Positions 29,532-36,997 of a stretch of 64,000 bases of DNA are shown here, piece by piece. Each line of letters starts with the position of its first letter. The first letter of the stretch is position 1. The DNA comes from Pseudomonadota bacterium (GTDB lineage: Bacteria > Pseudomonadota > Alphaproteobacteria > Sphingomonadales > SMXR01), in NCBI GenBank assembly GCA_022566895.1, contig JADFIA010000010.1, positions 1 through 64,000 of the forward strand, given 5' to 3'. The notes under the pieces were generated by a model. It was not told the origin of the DNA. It did not search any database and saw only the letters and a list, made by a program, of their open reading frames with translations. Both the position numbers and the translations under genes were made by a program.

Positions 29532-30794
29532 TTGGAAGTGATTAGGGCGGATATTCGGGTGTGGGGGGTTAAGCTGCGCAAGCAGCTTTCGGCCCGGCTT
29601 GTCGCTTACCTTCCAGGGCGGCAGATTTATCTGCGCTCGGATGGAAATACGCACTTCTTCGTTGTTTCAACACGCCTTCAGGTGGCCATCCTCGCCGGCG
29701 CCCTGTTGGCGGTCGGCTGGGTGACCGTCACCAGCGCCAATTTCCTGTTGCGCGATGCCATTCTGGAGAACAAAGACCACACGATTGAAGAAATGCAGGC
29801 CGCCTACAGCAAGGTCACGAATGACATGCGCGACCTGCAGCTCGAAGTCATCGAACGAACCAACGAACTCGAGGCGCGCCAGTCCTATCTTGAAAGTCTG
29901 GCCGAAACCGATCCGTTCGGGTCGCTGAGCGAGCCCAAGCCGACAAATTTCGGCCCCAGACCGTCAGAAGAACCCGAGGCCGAAGAGCCGGACGTGGAAG
30001 AGCAGTCATTTCCCTTTGTCAGCGCCACTAAGGACGAGACCGCTGCGGCCGCTCAGACGGCCCGCTTCAGGTCGGAAATTACGGCAAGATTTGAAGTCCT
30101 CGAGGCCGCGCAGACCCGGTTGGCCATGACCCTGACCGGCTTTGCGAGTGTGCAACTCGAATATCTGGAAAAGCAGCTCATGGGCACCGGGCTCGGGGTC
30201 GACGATCTGGTCCGCACCTGGGACGGCGACCGGCTGCAACTGGCGGCCGGCGGACCCTTCGTGCCGGCACCGCGGCCCGGCCTCCTGAGCAGAACTGGGT
30301 TAGAAATTGAACCGGCATTCATTGAATTGGCAAGCCGCTGGGAAGCGCTTCTAAAGAGCCACGAGAGCATGCGCAGCCTGCCGAGCGGCAATCCGGCTGC
30401 TGACTATTATGTGTCGAGCCGGTTCGGCCGCCGGCTTGATCCTATCAACAAGAGCTCGGCCATGCACTATGGACTCGATATGGCCGGCTGGCCGGGCACG
30501 GCGATATTGGCGGCCGGCGATGGCGTGGTTTCGAAGGCCGGACAATGGGGCCCGTACGGCAAGATGATCGAGATCGATCACGGCAACGGCTTCAAGACGC
30601 GGTATGGCCATTTGCGCCGGATCAAGGTAAGTATGGGGGAGAAACTGAAGCGTGGCCAAACGGTTGGCGAAATGGGATGTTCGGGCCGTTGCACGAGCAC
30701 ACACCTGCATTATGAAGTGTGGTTCGGCGGTAAGGTACGAAATCCCCTGCCCTACTTAAAGGTGGCTCAAAATGTTTACCAAAACCAAAGATGA
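29532..30794 (+). CDS. M23 family metallopeptidase (LytM domain) with membrane anchor and coiled coil
   Basis: A 420-residue protein. One membrane segment (VAILAGALLAVGWVTVTSA) follows a cytoplasmic basic stretch. A coiled coil (KDHTIEEMQAAYSKV to ELEARQSYLESLA) comes next, and a complete LytM domain closes the protein: SRFGRRLDP, HYGLD with zinc His and Asp, and HLHYEV. It should cut peptidoglycan cross-links in the periplasm. The start is either TTG 29532 or GTG 29538; no ATG fits. The 3' end overlaps the bactofilin start, and M23-bactofilin pairs (CcmA-Csd1 in Helicobacter, and homologues in Caulobacter and Myxococcus) control cell shape. Confidence 0.92.
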   Translation: MEVIRADIRVWGVKLRKQLSARLVAYLPGRQIYLRSDGNTHFFVVSTRLQVAILAGALLAVGWVTVTSANFLLRDAILENKDHTIEEMQAAYSKVTNDMRDLQLEVIERTNELEARQSYLESLAETDPFGSLSEPKPTNFGPRPSEEPEAEEPDVEEQSFPFVSATKDETAAAAQTARFRSEITARFEVLEAAQTRLAMTLTGFASVQLEYLEKQLMGTGLGVDDLVRTWDGDRLQLAAGGPFVPAPRPGLLSRTGLEIEPAFIELASRWEALLKSHESMRSLPSGNPAADYYVSSRFGRRLDPINKSSAMHYGLDMAGWPGTAILAAGDGVVSKAGQWGPYGKMIEIDHGNGFKTRYGHLRRIKVSMGEKLKRGQTVGEMGCSGRCTSTHLHYEVWFGGKVRNPLPYLKVAQNVYQNQR

Positions 30795-31293
30795 ATCAAA
30801 GAGAAATACGATGCAGCCTATAACAATGCAAAAACCAACCCGCTCTCAGAGCAATTCCGGGGCGCCCTCGATCATCGCTTCCGATGTCCGCATCAAAGGC
30901 AACATTGAAACCGTGGGCGAGATTCAGCTCGATGGGATTATCGAAGGCGATGTCATTTGCGGCACCTTGACGATGGGCGAACACGGCGCCGTGGCCGGTA
31001 CCATTTCCGCCGACACGCTGGTCATCCGCGGCAAGGTCGAAGGCGAAATCCGCGGCAAGACGGTGCGGCTTGAAAAGACCTGCAAGGTTATCGGCAACGT
31101 CTGGCACCAAACTCTGAGCATTGAGGCGGGGGCCTATATCAAGGGCAAGTTTGCCCATGCCGAAGACCCGCGTAAGGGCGCCAAGGGCGAAACCAGGGTT
31201 GCTGCGTCAGGTTCCGGAAGCGCCAGCCGCGGTGACGGCCTGCCGGCCAAAGATATCGTCAAGGGAGCCTCGCAGACTCAATCCGTAGCCTAA
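30772..31293 (+). CDS. bactofilin (polymer-forming cytoskeletal protein)
   Basis: A 173-residue bactofilin. The central beta-helix is clear from its periodic repeats (SDVRIKGNIETVGEIQLDGIIEGDVICGTLTMGE through VRLEKTCKVIGNVWHQTLSIEAGAYIKGKF), and short disordered tails flank it. It forms filaments that localise wall enzymes without nucleotide. The start at 30772 overlaps the M23 gene by 23 bp; an ATG at 30811 with AGAG upstream would give 160 residues. The stop codon TAA at 31291-31293 is inside the first unit of a 19-bp tandem repeat, so the C terminus (TQSVA) is set by the repeat. Confidence 0.93.
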   Translation: MFTKTKDESKRNTMQPITMQKPTRSQSNSGAPSIIASDVRIKGNIETVGEIQLDGIIEGDVICGTLTMGEHGAVAGTISADTLVIRGKVEGEIRGKTVRLEKTCKVIGNVWHQTLSIEAGAYIKGKFAHAEDPRKGAKGETRVAASGSGSASRGDGLPAKDIVKGASQTQSVA

Positions 31294-31377
31294 GCTCCTG
31301 GCCGTAGCCTAAGCTCCTGGCCGTAGCCTAAGCTCCTGGCCGTAGCCTAAGGTCCTGGCCGTAGCCTAAGGTCCTGG
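31283..31377. repeat. five tandem copies of a 19-bp repeat
   Basis: The unit CCGTAGCCTAAGCTCCTGG occurs three times (31283, 31302, 31321). It then occurs twice with a single C-to-G change, AAGGTCCTGG (31340, 31359), with no spacers. The first unit contains the bactofilin stop codon. A decayed sixth unit may follow (CCTATGGCCCAGCTCC). The repeat sits between the convergent bactofilin and prfB genes. It is a minisatellite-type array, not CRISPR (no spacers). Copy number is likely to vary between strains. Confidence 0.93.
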
Positions 31378-31428
31378 CCCTATGGCCCAGCTCCAAGCCC
31401 TAATGGAATGAAACCCGCCCGCTTCGCT

Positions 31429-32560
31429 TTAATCGGATTCAGTGCTTTTCTTAACCGCATGACCGGCCACTCTGGCCGCCAGGGCCGCTGTAATAAAATC
31501 GTCCAGGTCGCCATCGAGCACCACAAGCGGCTGGGAGGATTCGACGTTGGTCCGCAAATCCTTGACCATTTGGTAGGGCTGCAGGACGTAGGAGCGGATC
31601 TGGTGACCCCAACCTATCTCGGTCTTCTCGGCGCTGGCAGCTTGCGTTTCCTCCTCCCGGCGTTGCAGCTCGGCCTCGTACAATCGCGCCTTCAGCATCT
31701 TCATGGCCGTTGCCCGGTTCTTGTGCTGCGAACGCTCGCCTTGGCACTGTACGACGATGCCGCTCGGAAGGTGCTTGATTCGCACGGCACTATCGGTGGT
31801 GTTTACATGCTGGCCGCCGGCCCCGGAGGCACGATAAGTGTCAACCTTCAGATCCTTATCATTGAGCTCGATTTCGATCGTTTCGTCAATCACCGGATAG
31901 ACCCAGACACTGGCAAAACTCGTGTGGCGGCGCTTATTGGAATCGAACGGCGAAATGCGCACCAAGCGGTGGACGCCGCTTTCCGTCTTAGCCCAGCCAT
32001 AGGCAAAATCGCCGCTGATCTGAAGGGTTGCCGATTTGATCCCGGCCTCTTCGCCCGGCGTCAGCTGGACCAGCTGGCCTCGGAACCCCTTGCGCTCGAC
32101 CCAGCGCTGGTACATGCGCAAGAGCATCTCGGCCCAGTCCTGGCTTTCGGTGCCGCCGGCCCCGGCATGAATCTCCAGATAGGCATCGTTGATATCCGCC
32201 TCGCCTGACAGCAGGCTTCTGAATTCCAGTCCGGCGGCGCGGCGCTCGAGGGCCGCAAGGTCAGCTTCCGCCTCGGCAATCAGCTCCTGATCATCCTCGG
32301 CCTCGCCAAGCTCGATGATCTCGATGGTATCGGCCAGCTCCCTGGACATGGCGCGAGAGCCTTCAATGTCCGCTTCGAGATGGTTTCGCTCGCGCATCAG
32401 TTTTTTGGCTGCGGCGGGATCCTTCCACAGGGCCGGGTCTTCGCTTATGGCATTGAGTTCATTCAGGCGTTCGAGGGCCTTGTCCCAGTCAAAGAAACCT
32501 CCTCAGCAGTTCGATCGACTGCTTGATATGCTGGATCTGGGCTTGCGTTTCGGCGCGCAT
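31429..32560 (-). CDS. prfB: peptide chain release factor 2, programmed +1 frameshift
   Basis: RF2 recognises UGA and UAA stops. The start is ATG at 32560; 23 codons lead to an in-frame TGA at 32491-32489, and the rest is read in the +1 frame (GAC TGG GAC) from 32490, for a total of about 376 residues. Family motifs are SPF in [11 protein letters not shown] (stop recognition) and GGQ in [18 protein letters not shown] (peptide release). It follows mrcA in the same direction, the standard alphaproteobacterial order. Confidence 0.95.
32486..32505 (-). promoter_or_regulatory. prfB programmed frameshift site
   Basis: On the minus strand the sequence AGGAGGTTTCTTTGAC contains an internal Shine-Dalgarno (AGGAGG), three spacer bases, CTT, then the UGA stop followed by C. 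This matches the E. coli arrangement (AGGGGG-TAT-CTT-TGAC). The ribosome slips forward one base when RF2 is scarce, so the gene autoregulates. Confidence 0.92.
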
Positions 32561-32602
32561 GAGCTTTGTTCCCTCAGTGAATACTAAGCCACGGGACCGG
32601 GA

Positions 32603-35143
32603 CTAGTACTGACCGCCTGTGCCGTTCCGAACCCGCTTTCCGCTTCGCATAAAACCGCGCGAACCGTCAAGCACCAATCGCTCGCCGGTCGGTTCCGTAC
32701 CCGGCAGGAAGGCTTCAAAGATGACTTTCTTATCCCCCGGCGCTGCCGGCATGCCGGTCTCGGCATTGATCCGCACAAGCCTTATGCCCGGTGGGACACG
32801 GAAAGGGACATGGGCCTCCCTGGCCAGGGCCAAGGCCATAAAGTCGCGGAAGATCGGCACGGCGACGGCCGAGCCTTCCTCATTGACGCCCATGGTCTGC
32901 GGTTGATCGAAACCGACATAAACGCCGACCACGAGATCGGGCGAAAAGCCGAGGAACCAGGCGTCGTGCCAATCGTTCGTGGTGCCGGTCTTACCGGCCA
33001 GAGGCCAACCCAGAACCCTGACCTTGCGGCCGGTCCCGTTGCGGACAACCCCTTCCATCAAAGAGACAACCTGATAGGCCGTCCGCGCATCGATGACGCG
33101 CCGGCGGGTATCCGGAACCCGGGGTTCCTCTTGCTCCTCCCAGGCCTCAGCCCGGCAGCCGCGGCATTCCCTTTGGTCGGTCCGAAAGACCGTTTTTCCA
33201 AACCTGTCCTGAATGCGATCGATCAAGGTCGGCTCGACCCGGTACCCACCGTTAACCAAAATTGCATAGGCGGCGGTGAGGTCCAACAGGGTTACCTCAC
33301 CAGCCCCAAGGGCCATCGAGAGGGTCGGCAAAACGTTTTCACCGACTCCAAACCGGTCCGCATATTCGACGATTTTTTTCATGCCGATATATTGGGCCAA
33401 GCGTACGGTCATCAGGTTGCGGGATTTTTCCATGCCCAAACGCAACGTACTAGGGCCATAAAACCTGTTCGAGGAGTTGACCGGCTTCCATTTGGGTTGC
33501 CCCTCCCCCTGCTCCATCACGAAAGGGGCATCGAGAACCAGGGTGGCCGGCGTAAAACCGGAATCGAATGCCGCCGCGTAGACCACCGGCTTGAAGGCGG
33601 AGCCCGGCTGGCGCTCGGCTTGGGTGGCCCGGTTAAACTCGCTGCGGGCGTAATCGAATCCACCGACCATGGCCAGAACGCGACCGGTGTGCGGATCCAT
33701 GGCGATCAGCGCCCCTTCGATCGCCGGCACTTGCCGCAGCCCGTAAGCGGGCACCACACCAACCGCGTTGCCGTCACGGTCCAAAAAGCTGTCGATTGCG
33801 CGGTCTTTAGAGCGATCCTCAAGCCGCTCCAGCGCCACCACATCGCCAAGCGCCAAGACCTCGCTAACGTCTCTGACCCGTGGGCCGAGCTTTTGCTCCG
33901 GCCGCCAGGCTCGGGCCCAGGTCATCTCGTCGAACGGGATAAAGCCAAGACCCCCATCCCCAAAGCCCACCACGGCGCCGTCCTCGCGCAGCTCCAGAAC
34001 CAGACCGGGACGCCAGGCATCAATACCCAGTTGCAGTTTCAATTCGCCCACTGCCTGGGCCCAATCCTTCTCGATCGGCAGCTTGCTTAGGGCGCCGCGC
34101 CAGCCGTGACGCCGATCGTAGGCCACGAGGCCAGCTTTCAACGTGGCTTCGGCGAAGGCTTGCAGGCGTGGCTCAAGCGTCGTGCGCACAGAGAGACCGC
34201 CTTCATAAAGGGTCTTGCCGCCAAATCGATTGTAGATATCGCGCCTGATCTCCTCGACGAAATGGTCGGCCCGAAAGAGATCGGGCCCCTTGCTCGGCAC
34301 CGTTACCAGGGGTTCAGCCTGCGCCGCCTCGGTCTCTTCCCGGGTCAGAAAGCCAACCACCCGCATGCGTTCGAGCACCCAATTGCGGCGTCCGACCGCA
34401 CGGTCGTAATGGCGCCGCGGATGGTAATTGCTCGGTCCCTTATGGAGCGCCGCCAGATAAGCCGCTTCGGTGAGGCTCAGCTCGCTAAGCGCCTTATCGA
34501 AATAATTCAGGGTCGCTGCCGCCACACCGTAGGAACCCAGGCCGAGGTAGGTATCGTTCAGATAAAGCTCGAGAATCTGGTCTTTCGTGAAGGCCTTCTC
34601 AAGGCGGAAGGCGAGGATCGATTCGCGAATTTTGCGCTCGTAGCTCAAGGCGCTTCCGACCAAAAAATTCTTGGCAACCTGCTGGGTAATCGTCGAGCCG
34701 CCGACTGGACGGCGGCCGTTAAAGGCATTGCTGGCATTGGTAAGGGCGGCCCTCAATACCCCCAGGAAATCGACCCCGGCATGGGTATAGAAGTTCTTAT
34801 CCTCGGCGGCGATGATGGCCTCGATCATATTTTGCGGGATGACGCTGATCGGCACATAGAGCCGGTGCTGGCGGGCATATTCTCTCAGCAGCGTGCCGTC
34901 TCCGGCATGGATCCGGGTTGCGACCGGCGGCTGATAGTCCCGCAGCGCTTCGAAATCCGGTAAATCTTTTCCGTAATGGTAGAAAATCCAAAAAATTCCC
35001 GCCCCGCCTCCGATACTGCCAACCACAAATAGAACAAGGAGGGCCCATACGGATCGCCGAATCCACAAGCGCCGGCGGTCTGCCTCGGGCGTCGCTTCCG
35101 CCGCTTCAAGGATTTTGGTCTCTTCCGACACATTTGCCACCAT
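32603..35143 (-). CDS. mrcA: penicillin-binding protein 1A (glycosyltransferase/transpeptidase)
   Basis: A bifunctional class A PBP of 846 residues. It has a cytoplasmic N terminus, a signal anchor (SVWALLVLFVVGSIGGGAGIFWIFY, residues 31-55), a GT51 domain with the catalytic Glu in IAAEDKNFYTHAGVDFLG and RKIRESILAFRLEKAFTKDQILELYLN, and a transpeptidase domain with SxxK in RQPGSAFKP, SRN in KSRNLMT and KTGTTND. It polymerises and cross-links peptidoglycan. Between amiC and prfB in the usual order. The start codon sits within a 13-bp tandem duplication (see that entry). Confidence 0.96.
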   Translation of the reverse strand: MVANVSEETKILEAAEATPEADRRRLWIRRSVWALLVLFVVGSIGGGAGIFWIFYHYGKDLPDFEALRDYQPPVATRIHAGDGTLLREYARQHRLYVPISVIPQNMIEAIIAAEDKNFYTHAGVDFLGVLRAALTNASNAFNGRRPVGGSTITQQVAKNFLVGSALSYERKIRESILAFRLEKAFTKDQILELYLNDTYLGLGSYGVAAATLNYFDKALSELSLTEAAYLAALHKGPSNYHPRRHYDRAVGRRNWVLERMRVVGFLTREETEAAQAEPLVTVPSKGPDLFRADHFVEEIRRDIYNRFGGKTLYEGGLSVRTTLEPRLQAFAEATLKAGLVAYDRRHGWRGALSKLPIEKDWAQAVGELKLQLGIDAWRPGLVLELREDGAVVGFGDGGLGFIPFDEMTWARAWRPEQKLGPRVRDVSEVLALGDVVALERLEDRSKDRAIDSFLDRDGNAVGVVPAYGLRQVPAIEGALIAMDPHTGRVLAMVGGFDYARSEFNRATQAERQPGSAFKPVVYAAAFDSGFTPATLVLDAPFVMEQGEGQPKWKPVNSSNRFYGPSTLRLGMEKSRNLMTVRLAQYIGMKKIVEYADRFGVGENVLPTLSMALGAGEVTLLDLTAAYAILVNGGYRVEPTLIDRIQDRFGKTVFRTDQRECRGCRAEAWEEQEEPRVPDTRRRVIDARTAYQVVSLMEGVVRNGTGRKVRVLGWPLAGKTGTTNDWHDAWFLGFSPDLVVGVYVGFDQPQTMGVNEEGSAVAVPIFRDFMALALAREAHVPFRVPPGIRLVRINAETGMPAAPGDKKVIFEAFLPGTEPTGERLVLDGSRGFMRSGKRVRNGTGGQY

Positions 35144-35160
35144 CTGATGCCACCATCTGA
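35135..35160. repeat. 13-bp tandem duplication at the mrcA start
   Basis: TGCCACCATCTGA is repeated exactly at 35135-35147 and 35148-35160, so in the mrcA direction there are two copies of TCAGATGGTGGCA. The downstream copy supplies the ATG at 35143. The upstream copy supplies an out-of-frame ATG and, by chance, a GGTGG motif seven bases before the start that may act as a weak Shine-Dalgarno. Confidence 0.85.
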
Positions 35161-35249
35161 GGCCCCGACCGGCCGGCCAAACGGGCCAGCTTGCCTATTA
35201 CATAGGTGTTTAATGTGACCGAGTTAAGGCGTCAAAGCCGCGCCCGCAA

Positions 35250-36443
35250 TCAAAATCCCTCGGCCGCGACCGAAGTGAAATATTGCTCGATTGCGGCCGC
35301 CACCGCGACGGCAATGCTTTTCTGTCCCTGTTTCGAGTTCAAACGCCGCGCGTCCTCGCGATTGGACAGATAGCCGATCTCCATAAGCGTCGAGGGCACG
35401 TCCGGCGCCCTGAGCACCTTGAAGCCTGCATAGCGGTGACTGTTGCTGCGCATGGTCAAGTGCCTTTTAAGCTCGGGAACCAGAAAATTGGCAAAGCGGG
35501 CCGAATAATTCATAGTCTCGCGCTGGGCTAGATCGATGAGGATCGATGTGACCTGATCCGTTTCTCCATTGAGGTCCAGCCCGGCGATCAAATCCGAACG
35601 GTTTTCCTTGCGGGCCAGCGATGCCGCCTCTTTGTCCGAGGCTCTCTCTGACAGCGTATAGACAGTGGCACCGCTGACCCTGGGATTTTTGATTGAGTCC
35701 GCATGCACCGATATGAACAGGTCGGCCTCGGCCCGTCTGGCGAACTCCACCCGCTTTGGAAGCGACACGAAGATGTCCCGTTCGCGGGTCATTAACACCA
35801 AATACTTGCCGCTTTTCTGCAGTTCTCGCCGAATTTCCTTGGCCACCGACAGAGCGATCTTCTTTTCCGGCACGCCGATCACGCTCAGGGCCCCGGGATC
35901 AACGCCACCATGGCCCGGATCAACGATAATCACCCTCTTGGAGTTTGGGCGCCTGGTAATTGGGCTGGCCTGCAGTTCTTCCGGCACCGAGATCGCCCGC
36001 CGTTTTTTGCGTGATCGCTCAACCGCCTCCACGAAGCTGGCCCGGCTGGTCGTCACCAAATCGACGACCAGGCGATGGCCGTGTTTGCGGCCCGGTGGCA
36101 GATGGAAAATCTTCTTGATCTCGGCTGGGCCATTCAAATCGAGAACTAGCCGGGACACACCGGGCTTGAACAGGCCGTAGCGGTACTGGGCGATCATGCC
36201 TTTGCCGCTGCCGACGCCTTTCAAGCCGATTTCCCACTTGACCTCGGGCAGGTCGATGACGAACCGGTACGGATCCGCCAAGAGAAGAGACGAGAACGGA
36301 ACCTGGCGATCGAGGTCGATCACAAATCGGGTTGATTTTGCGTTGCCGCCAATTCGGATGCCGCTAACCGAAACCTCTGCGGCCTGAGGCGAGTGGGTGG
36401 CAAACAAAAGAATAACCAGCGCTGCGATGCTGCGCCCGACCAT
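35250..36443 (-). CDS. amiC: N-acetylmuramoyl-L-alanine amidase (AmiC type, AMIN domain)
   Basis: A periplasmic amidase of 397 residues from MVGRSIAALVILLFATHSPQAAE, a clear signal peptide. An AMIN domain (about 25-130) targets the septal wall. A catalytic Amidase_3 domain follows with VDPGHGGVDPGA (zinc His), the Glu/His segments in VHADSIKNPRVSG, and LMEIGYLSN. It cleaves the peptide stems from MurNAc. The frame is open to an ATG at 36485, but the start at 36443, with AAGG upstream, gives the better signal peptide. It lies upstream of mrcA (gap about 105 bp) and divergent from rne. Confidence 0.92.
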   Translation of the reverse strand: MVGRSIAALVILLFATHSPQAAEVSVSGIRIGGNAKSTRFVIDLDRQVPFSSLLLADPYRFVIDLPEVKWEIGLKGVGSGKGMIAQYRYGLFKPGVSRLVLDLNGPAEIKKIFHLPPGRKHGHRLVVDLVTTSRASFVEAVERSRKKRRAISVPEELQASPITRRPNSKRVIIVDPGHGGVDPGALSVIGVPEKKIALSVAKEIRRELQKSGKYLVLMTRERDIFVSLPKRVEFARRAEADLFISVHADSIKNPRVSGATVYTLSERASDKEAASLARKENRSDLIAGLDLNGETDQVTSILIDLAQRETMNYSARFANFLVPELKRHLTMRSNSHRYAGFKVLRAPDVPSTLMEIGYLSNREDARRLNSKQGQKSIAVAVAAAIEQYFTSVAAEGF

Positions 36444-36485
36444 ACTTTTGCGCCTTGCAGCGCCTGCCGACAGCCCTTGTCTCAT

Positions 36486-36997
36486 ATTGTCCGCACTCTT
36501 TTACAACAGCTAGGGTACTCTGAAATAGAGCCGTTCCCCCATATAGAACACTAAAATGTCAAAAAAATCAAAGGCCTGAAGTGTTTTATTCATTGTGTTT
36601 CACAATCAGGCAACCTAAATAGAGGCACGAGTTTTCGTCCGCAACGGAATTAACCGTGGCGGATTGGGCCGGACAGCCGGTGCCGGACCGACGCCTTGCA
36701 ATCATGCAATCAGCGAATTCCGCGCCCCCTGGTCCCGCCCCAAAGCGAAAAAGGGCCCCGTTGCGCCAGCAAATCAAGAAGTTGCTGACCGGTCGGGGAA
36801 GAGAAAGAAACAATCGTTGGAACGGGTTTTGTCTTCATTGAGAATGGACCGCAGCTTCGGCTTGCCCTCGGGTGGGCCGCAACCGGCTGCTTGTTCATTC
36901 CTACGCCCGCAATACGATACAGATATATTTGGTGGTTTGGAGACCGGACCCGCTTTTCCGGGGGTCGGGGCACGACCGCCAACAGGAGCTTTCATCA
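36486..36997 (+). promoter_or_regulatory. long leader region of rne
   Basis: About 510 bp between the amiC and rne genes without a convincing ORF. A possible promoter is TTGTGT (36593-36598) and TAAATA (36616-36621), 17 bp apart. It would make a leader of about 370 nt. A small stem (ATTGTG-TTT-CACAAT, 36592-36606) overlaps the -35 box. RNase E mRNA of gammaproteobacteria has a long leader through which RNase E cleaves its own message; a similar role here is an inference. GC-rich stems are seen between 36660 and 36780, but none is diagnostic. Confidence 0.4.

Noticed and set aside
31283-31377. CRISPR array
   Set aside because: The 19-bp copies are directly adjacent with no spacers, and no cas gene is nearby.
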